A DNA stretch of 64,000 bases from Bacteroidia bacterium. Lineage in GTDB: Bacteria > Bacteroidota > Bacteroidia > Bacteroidales > CAJPTX01. The notes below the pieces were generated by a model. That model saw only the letters and a program-made list of their open reading frames with translations, searched no databases and was not told the origin of the DNA. How positions within the stretch are numbered: position 1 is the stretch's first letter; each line of letters starts with the position of its first letter. The DNA is taken from NCBI GenBank assembly GCA_905373475.1, contig CAJPTC010000010.1, forward strand, positions 10,637-74,636. Direction: 5' to 3'. Position numbers and translations under genes: made by a program. Positions 8,711-15,659 of this stretch are shown piece after piece.

Positions 8711-8745
8711 AAAAAGGAGCGAAACGTAAAGCTTCACTCCTTTTT
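8711..8745 (-). terminator. Terminator downstream of tRNA-Asp
   Basis: A 13-bp stem (8711-8723 with 8733-8745, one G-U on the minus strand) with a 9-nt loop starts 2 nt after the tRNA 3' end. A-rich and T-rich flanks would let it work in both directions. Confidence 0.75.
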
Positions 8746-8746
8746 G

Positions 8747-8820
8747 CGGTCTGGACGAGACTCGAACTCGCGACCTCCGCCGTGACAGGGCGGCATTCTA
8801 ACCAACTGAACTACCAGACC
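8747..8820 (-). tRNA. tRNA-Asp (GTC)
   Basis: On the minus strand the 74 nt fold into a full cloverleaf: acceptor GGTCTGG/CCAGACC, anticodon stem CCGCC/GGCGG with loop CTGTCAC (anticodon GTC), and T-loop TTCGAGT. The discriminator base is G, as expected for Asp. The CCA end is not encoded (the next bases are CAA), so it must be added by the nucleotidyltransferase encoded at 26057-27535. Confidence 0.97.
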
Positions 8821-9061
8821 TCAATCCCCTCTCTCTTTCAACGGTGCAAAAGTAATAGCTTTTTCCGAACTGACAAAAATCTTTGAAAACATTTACCGAA
8901 CCGCAGATAGTGCGCATAAAAAGAACCACCACCTCGCACTTCCGACTCTCGGCTTAGTTTATCCTGCCCTCTCTTCATGTTGCACCCACGTCTCTTTTTT
9001 ACCAGAATATTCTCACTATCTCTAAGTATAATTACTGTAGGAAATCCCATTTCACAGGCAT

Positions 9062-9069
9062 TAACTTTG
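9062..9069 (+). promoter_or_regulatory. Bacteroidota -7 element (TAACTTTG)
   Basis: Exact TAnnTTTG match 54 nt upstream of the ATG of the first gene in the secreted-protein array. The 303-nt gap between the tRNA and this array holds no gene I can support, so this is the likely promoter of the array. No clear -33 TTTG is present. Confidence 0.45.
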
Positions 9070-9123
9070 TGGCAAGAAATAATACACAAAGCATATAAGG
9101 TTATCAAGGAAGGAGTCACGAAA

Positions 9124-9666
9124 ATGAAACGAGTACTCTTGTTGTTACTTCTAGTTGCATGCGCTACTATGAGTATGGCGCAGGAGCGACATGGAAGCGG
9201 GAGCTTCTCGCCTGCCGCGGGCATCGCGAATATCAAAAACTACGACATAGCTTGGGAGTCAGGACTTACCCTCTCTAGCGAACTCCGTACCAGTGCAGAC
9301 GGGAAACTGCTCCTGATAGGGGGCATTGGGGCTACCATCGGCGGGTACGACATCAACCCCAGTCCGAACCCTGATCCGACCAAACCAGATACGCCTGGCG
9401 GCATACAGGAATCGCAAATTGCCGAGATCTCCGTTTTCCCAAATCCCGCACAGCGCTTTGCTGTCGTCAGTCTTGAGGAAAACTGCCAAGCAGTAGCCAT
9501 TGAACTTTACAACACCCTCGGGGTGAACCTCATGCGCCTGCCCGTACAGGATAATAACCGCGTGCAGCTCGATCTATGCGGTCTTGCCAACGGAGTCTAC
9601 GTAGTGCGTGCAGTTGATGCACACGGACAACTCGTAGGACGCACGAAGCTCGCGGTACAACGCTAA
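9124..9666 (+). CDS. Small T9SS-sorted secreted protein, head of array
   Basis: The protein has 180 residues from the ATG at 9124, which follows an AAGGAG ribosome site by 8 nt; longer in-frame starts upstream lack a signal peptide. The signal peptide ends SMA before Gln20. A short passenger of about 70 residues is followed by a Pro-rich spacer (PSPNPDPTKPDTPGG) and a ~75-residue type A T9SS sorting domain: ISVFPNPAQRF, then LYNTLGVNLMRL, then LANGVYVVRAV. T9SS clients pass the outer membrane and are usually anchored to the surface via A-LPS. It is the first gene of a four-gene array; the three following proteins lack such a tail. An anchor or adaptor role for them is my inference. Confidence 0.8.
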   Translation: MKRVLLLLLLVACATMSMAQERHGSGSFSPAAGIANIKNYDIAWESGLTLSSELRTSADGKLLLIGGIGATIGGYDINPSPNPDPTKPDTPGGIQESQIAEISVFPNPAQRFAVVSLEENCQAVAIELYNTLGVNLMRLPVQDNNRVQLDLCGLANGVYVVRAVDAHGQLVGRTKLAVQR

Positions 9667-9695
9667 ATTCGTAATCGTCGAAAAATAGGGTAGAT

Positions 9696-11327
9696 ATGAA
9701 GAAATATATACTACTGTTGAGCGCCTTGTTGCTCACCCTGTTTGTCCAAGCACAAACGAAGAAAACAAGGCTAAATGAGAAGCTCGGCGACGTGGTGCTA
9801 GAAAACAAGCTACCAGCCAGTTTCAGCTACCAAGCTCTCATCACACGAAACGGAAAAGTGGCTTCGTTCGTGAACCTTAAGCTTGAAATTACACTACAAG
9901 ACGAAGAAGGAAACCAGTTCCTCGTTGAAGAGCACAGTGCAAAGACTTCCCGCACAGGGATGGTGAAACTCGCCGTCGGTTCAGGAAGGGCTAAAAAAGG
10001 AAATCTAAACCAAGTAGATTGGAACAAAGGAATCTTCATCGCCATAAAGGCAGACTTCGGTTCTGGCTACGAGAGCTTAGGCGCTCCCGTTAAGATGATG
10101 GCAGCTCCCTACGCACTCTACGCAGCCAATGCGCCCCTGATTCGGAGTAACACCACAGAGGAAGATGCACCCATTTTCCAAGTGCAGAATAGCGATGGAT
10201 ACCCACTCTTTACCGTCTACGAAGGCGGCTACGTAACCATGAACGTTGCCGATGAAACATCTACACGACGTCCACGTGGTGGTTTCGCAGTAAAGAGTTT
10301 CCGCGGCGAGTCTACTGCGCCTCGTTTGCAGGTTGCCGACGGACGAGTAGATATGTTCGTAGATCCCCTCACACGTCGCCCACGTGGCGGCTTTGCCGTA
10401 AAAACTTACGGACATTTGCGCGACGGGGAAAGTGGCGAAACTAAAACACTCTTCAGCATGAATGACAGAGCAGCCTACTTCACTCTCGATAAAAATGCAA
10501 AGGGCTCCTCTTTCCAGCTCCGTAGCCGATGCGACGAAAAGGTTGTCATGGCATTTACGAAAGAGGGAAAAATACAAACCCGGAATGAAGCTGCTGATGT
10601 CATTGAATCGTTGCCAGAAGCATCGCCTAGCACCTCTTTTGAGATCGATTGGGTGCAATATTCCATCCCATTAACTTATTCTGAATTCCCTGGTTTTACA
10701 AACCTGATCCGCTGGGCAATCCCAAGGGTTAAACTTGACGGAAACGAAACGACCAAGTACGACATCCGCATTGAAGACGAACCGAGTGGCGCAAGACTTT
10801 CAGATTACATCCGCGTCGGGGAAGTGAAAGAGTTGCAGGCTACCAAGTTCGGGCTCGCACTGGCAAGCAACTTAGCGCTAGACAACAATTTTGTATTCCC
10901 CAACGGAAAAATCACTGTGTGGAGCACTGAAATCCCAAGTCTGCAAAAGGTAATTGAGTTTAACGATCAAAAGCAACTCTCCGTTGAAGACGTTCTGGAG
11001 CTCAAAAATGCAGATGAAAATGCACGTATGCTGCAAACGGATAATGAGTTCACAATTGAACTCAAAGCAACAAGAATAACACCAAATGCTAGTTTTGAGC
11101 ATCTGCTCCTGAACACAGATCTGAGATTTGAAATACAAGGCGAATGGGCGCAATGCTTAAAAGCAGAACGCGATGGTATGAGCGTTAAGTTCATAGTTAC
11201 CGACAGAACCAAATTTGAGACGATAGCTACCGTTGGAAATACCCATACGATTCCGATGAAGTTGGTCTTCCCCAATAATATCTATCCTTCTGTCTCTTTT
11301 GAACTTAAGGTTTATGTTATGCTCTAG
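9696..11327 (+). CDS. Secreted fibre-like protein, array paralogue 1
   Basis: The protein has 543 residues with a signal peptide ending VQA before Gln20. Residues ~35-150 are the Bacteroidota 'FxYQA' domain (SFSYQALITRNG, ending PYALYAANAP). The middle has two copies of RRPRGGFAVK about 38 residues apart (near 192 and 230), each preceded by short strand-turn units such as IFQVQNSDGYPLFTVYEGG. This resembles the shaft of trimeric fibre or adhesin-like proteins. The last ~230 residues, from FPGFTNLIRW, form a separate region that diverges between paralogues. No T9SS tail, lipobox or LPXTG is seen, so the way it stays at the surface is unclear. The function is unknown; an adhesin-like surface fibre is my best guess. 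Confidence 0.7.
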   Translation: MKKYILLLSALLLTLFVQAQTKKTRLNEKLGDVVLENKLPASFSYQALITRNGKVASFVNLKLEITLQDEEGNQFLVEEHSAKTSRTGMVKLAVGSGRAKKGNLNQVDWNKGIFIAIKADFGSGYESLGAPVKMMAAPYALYAANAPLIRSNTTEEDAPIFQVQNSDGYPLFTVYEGGYVTMNVADETSTRRPRGGFAVKSFRGESTAPRLQVADGRVDMFVDPLTRRPRGGFAVKTYGHLRDGESGETKTLFSMNDRAAYFTLDKNAKGSSFQLRSRCDEKVVMAFTKEGKIQTRNEAADVIESLPEASPSTSFEIDWVQYSIPLTYSEFPGFTNLIRWAIPRVKLDGNETTKYDIRIEDEPSGARLSDYIRVGEVKELQATKFGLALASNLALDNNFVFPNGKITVWSTEIPSLQKVIEFNDQKQLSVEDVLELKNADENARMLQTDNEFTIELKATRITPNASFEHLLLNTDLRFEIQGEWAQCLKAERDGMSVKFIVTDRTKFETIATVGNTHTIPMKLVFPNNIYPSVSFELKVYVML

Positions 11328-11375
11328 ATACTGGGAGTTACAGTACGATTTTTGGAAAAGAATAACGCAGTAGAT

Positions 11376-13094
11376 ATGAAGAAATATATATTGTTGTTAG
11401 GTGCTCTGATGTTCGCAGTTTTAACACAGGCACAAGCGCAAAGCGAGACAGAAGAGAAGCTAGGGGACGTAATGCTTAAAAGCGAAACCCCGACCTCCTT
11501 TAACTACCAAGCGCTGCTCTACAACGACGGCAAACCTGTTGCCGAGAAGAGCGTAAAGATAAAGATCACACTTCAAGATGAAACGGCGAAAGCCTATTTC
11601 ATAGAAGAACATACCACGAATACGGCTAAAACGGGAATGATAAACGTTTCGGTCGGAAAAGGGACTCCCATTACGGGAGATTTGAACGATGTGGCGTGGG
11701 AAAAAGGTGTTTTCATCGCCGCCGAAGCCGATTCGGGCTCGGGCTACAAATCGCTTGGACCTGCTACGAAAATGCAAGCTGTCCCCTACGCACTTTATGC
11801 GCGTGCAGTTCCCGTAATTCGTGGTACAAAGGCGGGAAAGGAGGAGGGACGCCCCATTTTTCAGGTACAAAACAGCAAAGGGATGCCTCTTTTCTCGGTA
11901 TATGAGGAAGGGATTAGTATCAATGTTCCCGATCTTCCATCGGGCACACGCCGTCCGCGTGGAGGTTTCGCAGTAAAGAGCTTTCGCCTCGGTGGCGATC
12001 TCTCCGAGGAGAGTTCTAATAATCGGTTGCAAATTGCCGACGGAGCTATCGATGTTTTCGTAGATCCCGTAATGCGTGGCTACTACGGAGGTTTCGCAGT
12101 AAAAACAATGGGGCATTTGCGCAGCGGCGAAAACGGACAGAAAACCCTCTTTAATCTAGACGACCGCTCCACTTTCTTCACACTAGACAATTGCGGCATT
12201 GAAAGTACTTTCCAGCTCCGCGATCGTTGCAACAACAATCAGGTAATCATGAACCTCGGTGCAAACGGGAAGATCCAATCGAAGCAAATACCAGACAAAG
12301 TCTTGCAAGATTTACCATCTACAGCCTCGGGTGCTACTCTCCAAGTGGAGTGGCCATGGCCTAGTAAAGCTACTACTGAGCCCCAAAAATTGGGTTTTAC
12401 CAATTTGATGCGTTGGCGCGTGCCGACAGTGAAAGCACAAGTGGTAGGGTCGGGAGTAGCATCTAAAATAAAGGAGGTCGATTATGAGATTGAAGTTGTT
12501 AATGATCCTGCTGAGGCAAAAAAACTTACTGACTACCTAAAGGTTGGATACTATATGCAGGGAGATACGAAGAGGGTTTTGGGGCTTATGCTAAACAGCA
12601 AGCTAAAACTAGATGATGATTTTACTTTCCCAAAAGGCAAAATTGTAATCCGCTCCATTGCTCTCAATCCTAATTTGAAAACCGAAATTGTCTTTAGTGG
12701 TCAGAGAATGTTGTATGAAGATGAGTTTGAATTTACGGCGCATTGGTTCACAAAGTCAATGTCTAATTACGTAGAATTCTCTGATAATGAGTTTTTTATG
12801 TCTATACTAGCAAATGAGTTTACGCAGAATGCAGATGCAAAAGAACTCCTTATGAACCTTCCCATTAAAGTAGAGATTACGAACGATAAGTATAAGGATT
12901 GCCTAAAAGCGACCATCGAAAATGGTCACATAAAATGCCGTGTAACTGATCGTCATGCGTATGAAAATGCTTTAGGCGCATTCCCAGTGACGGGAGGCGA
13001 GAAAGAGATAACTCTGAAACTTAAGCTCTCATTTCCCAATGATATCTATGAAGAGGTTGAAGGTAACGGGACAGTTAGAGTAGGAAAGTATTAG
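11376..13094 (+). CDS. Secreted fibre-like protein, array paralogue 2
   Basis: The protein has 572 residues from the ATG at 11376 (an ATG at 11352 adds eight residues before the signal peptide). The bases around this start (GTAGATATGAAGAAATATATA) are identical to those of the preceding paralogue, a sign of tandem duplication. The signal peptide ends AQA before Gln. It has the same order as its neighbour: SFNYQALLYNDG domain, GMPLFSVYEEG strand unit, RRPRGGFAVKSF, then a second copy in which RRPR has decayed to RGYYGGFAVKT. The C-terminal ~240 residues start at LGFTNLMRWRVP and differ strongly from the other two. The gap to the previous gene is 48 nt, consistent with one transcript. Confidence 0.7.
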   Translation: MKKYILLLGALMFAVLTQAQAQSETEEKLGDVMLKSETPTSFNYQALLYNDGKPVAEKSVKIKITLQDETAKAYFIEEHTTNTAKTGMINVSVGKGTPITGDLNDVAWEKGVFIAAEADSGSGYKSLGPATKMQAVPYALYARAVPVIRGTKAGKEEGRPIFQVQNSKGMPLFSVYEEGISINVPDLPSGTRRPRGGFAVKSFRLGGDLSEESSNNRLQIADGAIDVFVDPVMRGYYGGFAVKTMGHLRSGENGQKTLFNLDDRSTFFTLDNCGIESTFQLRDRCNNNQVIMNLGANGKIQSKQIPDKVLQDLPSTASGATLQVEWPWPSKATTEPQKLGFTNLMRWRVPTVKAQVVGSGVASKIKEVDYEIEVVNDPAEAKKLTDYLKVGYYMQGDTKRVLGLMLNSKLKLDDDFTFPKGKIVIRSIALNPNLKTEIVFSGQRMLYEDEFEFTAHWFTKSMSNYVEFSDNEFFMSILANEFTQNADAKELLMNLPIKVEITNDKYKDCLKATIENGHIKCRVTDRHAYENALGAFPVTGGEKEITLKLKLSFPNDIYEEVEGNGTVRVGKY

Positions 13095-13136
13095 AAACGC
13101 AACACGAGAACTTTATAGTTTGAAATGATGATGGTG

Positions 13137-14837
13137 ATGAAAAGATATATATTGTTGTTGGGCTTGTTGCTTGCGTTTTTTACGCCTGCTTGGGCGCAAG
13201 ACGATGCCTCAGACCAAGATGTGGTACTAAAAACTGACCTCCCTACTGGCTTCAACTACCAAGCTTTGATTTATGCCGACGGGAAACCAGTGGCTGAAAA
13301 AGACATCAAGCTTCGTATTACTTTGCAGGATGCTTCTACGCCCTATCTTGTAGAAGAACACAATGCCAAAACCTCTAAAACGGGATGGGTAGAGGTACTT
13401 GTTGGGAGTCAGAATCCAGCCGATATGGAGAATGTTCCTTGGGAAAAAAGTCTTCTTGTAAAGGTGGAAGTAGACCTAACGGGCTCGGGCACTTACGTAG
13501 TTCTGGGCGCACCCGTAAAGATGGAGCCTGTACCCTACGCGCTTTTTGCAAAAACTGCTCCCATTATTCGGGGAAACGGAGATACAGAAAAACCGATCTT
13601 CCAAGTACGCAATAGCCGCGACCTACCTATCTTCTCCGTATACGAAGATGCAATTTCTATGAACGTGGCAGAACGTTCCGCGGGGACGCGTCGCCCACGT
13701 GGCGGATTTGCGGTCAAGACGTTCCGTACAACGGATCATGGCAACGAATCGTCAACGCGTTTGGCGCTTGACGATGGAGCTCTTTCTCTGTTTGTAGATC
13801 CTGTATTGCGTCGCCCACGTGGCGGGTTTGCAGTCAAGACGTTCCGCTCTTCGTTGCGTGGTGAGGAAGAACCTGAAACGCTTTTTAGCATGGATGAGCG
13901 TTCAACCTACTTCACGATAGACCAGTGCCAAGTGGGAAGTACCTTCCAATTCCGCGATCGCGACGAAGAGGAAAAGATTATCATGAACCTTAAAGATGGT
14001 TACATCCAGACAGTGAGTGGCAATGATAAAAATGCGGTGCTCAAGAAGTTACCCGATCCAGCTTCCACGAGCCTAGATGTGACCTGGGTGGCTTCAGGTG
14101 GTTTCCCGAGCTATCTCATTCCTTATGGACTCGAATTTACAAACCTCATGCGCTGGCGTGTTCCAGAGGTTCAGATTGATGGGAACGATGTGCCCTACCA
14201 TATCTCAATCATAGACAACGCCCCGAATGCACAAGGGAAAAATCTCTCTGACTACTTTACGGTAGGCAAGATCATAAAGTGCACAGCAGCCCCTGTTGGC
14301 TACAAGATGAAAGAAGCAGAGGCACTAATGCTCAAGAGCGATGTTGTGCTTGTAGCGGGGGAAAGCTATCCGTATGGCTCTATCCAAATAACTTGGGCAG
14401 AGTATCCTAATGTGGAGTATCTTCATGCATTAGGTGGTGGTAGTGGCGATATTCTTGCACGACCAGACCGGCTGGGTCTAGGTTTTCGGTCTTCGGTTCC
14501 TATAGATTACAATGTTAAAAGCTTCCATGATACGATTGAAGCGCTGCCGTTGACGGATCATGCCTATTGGCCCGAAGTGGCGCACAATATGCCCTTCAAA
14601 CTTGAGGTGACCGACCCAGACTATGAAAACTACATTAAAGTCATTAACCGAGAAGGTGACAAGGTCTACTTCAAGCTGTCGGACAACGAAGATTTTTACA
14701 ACTACGTAGTTGCTCACGGTGAAGAAGAAGTTAGCAAGAACGCTTATTTGATTAATGTAGGAATGAGAGCAACGTTCCCCAATGGCGTCTACCCAGACGA
14801 GGATTTTGAGTTCAAAATCTATATCAAGAAGAAATAG
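13137..14837 (+). CDS. Secreted fibre-like protein, array paralogue 3
   Basis: The protein has 566 residues if it starts at 13137; three ATGs and a GTG lie directly in front in the same frame (13125-13136), so initiation may occur at any of them. The signal peptide ends AWA before Gln. The domain order matches its two neighbours: GFNYQALIYADG domain, LPIFSVYEDA strand unit, then two intact RRPRGGFAVKTF motifs about 40 residues apart. The C-terminal region begins LEFTNLMRWRVP and ends in a basic KKK tail. It is the last of the three paralogues and is followed 44 nt later by a perfect terminator. The role is unknown, as for the other two; the conserved stem and variable end suggest the three carry different tips. 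Confidence 0.7.
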   Translation: MKRYILLLGLLLAFFTPAWAQDDASDQDVVLKTDLPTGFNYQALIYADGKPVAEKDIKLRITLQDASTPYLVEEHNAKTSKTGWVEVLVGSQNPADMENVPWEKSLLVKVEVDLTGSGTYVVLGAPVKMEPVPYALFAKTAPIIRGNGDTEKPIFQVRNSRDLPIFSVYEDAISMNVAERSAGTRRPRGGFAVKTFRTTDHGNESSTRLALDDGALSLFVDPVLRRPRGGFAVKTFRSSLRGEEEPETLFSMDERSTYFTIDQCQVGSTFQFRDRDEEEKIIMNLKDGYIQTVSGNDKNAVLKKLPDPASTSLDVTWVASGGFPSYLIPYGLEFTNLMRWRVPEVQIDGNDVPYHISIIDNAPNAQGKNLSDYFTVGKIIKCTAAPVGYKMKEAEALMLKSDVVLVAGESYPYGSIQITWAEYPNVEYLHALGGGSGDILARPDRLGLGFRSSVPIDYNVKSFHDTIEALPLTDHAYWPEVAHNMPFKLEVTDPDYENYIKVINREGDKVYFKLSDNEDFYNYVVAHGEEEVSKNAYLINVGMRATFPNGVYPDEDFEFKIYIKKK

Positions 14838-14874
14838 CTGCTAAGTGTTAGCAGAGTATTACACAACAAAAACA

Positions 14875-14882
14875 TAACTTTG
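14875..14882 (+). promoter_or_regulatory. -7 element (TAACTTTG) abutting a terminator
   Basis: Exact TAnnTTTG match whose last base is the first base of the terminator stem below. Transcription starting about 7 nt downstream would begin inside the 5' arm of the hairpin. It would serve the prodomain-like gene at 14936. Confidence 0.45.
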
Positions 14883-14920
14883 TAGAGACGTTGCTATTAC
14901 GGCAACGTCTCTACTTTTTT
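14882..14920 (+). terminator. Perfect terminator of the secreted array, inside next gene's leader
   Basis: A perfect 13-bp stem (14882-14894 with 14902-14914), 7-nt loop and six T residues. The AGGAGG ribosome site of the next gene begins at 14921, directly after the T-tract. It should stop transcripts from the four-gene array. Confidence 0.9.
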
Positions 14921-14935
14921 AGGAGGATAAAAAAA

Positions 14936-15577
14936 ATGCGCAAACTACTGGGTCTCGTTCTTTTGCTCTCTTTAGCGACCACGCTTGCCGCTCAAACCGC
15001 ATTTGAGCTTGCGGGGCAAACCATACAACCTCCCAAGAATGCTTGCCAGATTTGTCGTGGTAAGAAAAAAGCGATTAAAGCTTTAGGAGAGCCACTAGCG
15101 GGAAGATATTACCTCATCGCGCAATTCAAGGAAATTCCCAATCAAGACGCACTCAAAAAACTAGCCGAGCAAGGAGTTACACTGCACGACTATATTGCTG
15201 ATAAAACCTACTATGTTACTATTCAACAAGACGCCATTCGGCAGAGCGTGAAGGGTACAGGGATTGTCTCTCTAATGCCCATCGAATGGCAATGGAAAGT
15301 CTCTTCCTCCCTCCTGAGCGACGACATTCCTTCATTTGCCCTAAAAGGCGGACTAGTTGGAATTGTGGTGAACTACCAAGAAGAGTTTACCCCTACTTGG
15401 GTCGCAGCGCGCCTCCGTGAAATGGGGATAGGGGAAGCGGCACACATTACGGGCGCACCCTTTTATTCGTTCGAATTGTGGGTATCGCGCTCCCAGATTG
15501 AAGAACTTGCCAAAGAACAGTGGGTTAAAATGGTGTGTATGGTTTCGCCGCCTGCTGTCCTTTTTGAGAGCCATTAG
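14936..15577 (+). CDS. Secreted prodomain-like (I9-type) protein, paralogue 2
   Basis: The protein has 213 residues from the ATG at 14936, set by a strong AGGAGG site 9 nt upstream; an in-frame ATG at 14891 lies inside the terminator hairpin and can be discounted. The signal peptide ends LAA before Gln. The mature part starts TAFELAGQTI and has GRYYLIAQFKEIPN, then AEQGVTLHDYIADKTYYVTI, which matches the propeptide style of Bacteroidota S8 proteases better than its paralogue at 3296-3937 does. It has two Cys near residue 40 (CQIC) that the paralogue lacks. No protease domain follows. An inhibitor of a secreted protease is a reasonable hypothesis; its position next to the secreted array may be functional or incidental. 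Confidence 0.65.
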   Translation: MRKLLGLVLLLSLATTLAAQTAFELAGQTIQPPKNACQICRGKKKAIKALGEPLAGRYYLIAQFKEIPNQDALKKLAEQGVTLHDYIADKTYYVTIQQDAIRQSVKGTGIVSLMPIEWQWKVSSSLLSDDIPSFALKGGLVGIVVNYQEEFTPTWVAARLREMGIGEAAHITGAPFYSFELWVSRSQIEELAKEQWVKMVCMVSPPAVLFESH

Positions 15578-15659
15578 CCTAGAGCAAGTGGGCAGAAGCT
15601 CTGTTTTGCCATGACGCTAGCAGAAGCTTACACACTTTTTCAGGCACTACTTTGCGTGC

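Noticed and set aside
8977..9123. N-terminal extension of the T9SS-sorted protein
   Set aside because: The 49 extra residues precede the signal peptide, and a good ribosome site lies right before the ATG at 9124.
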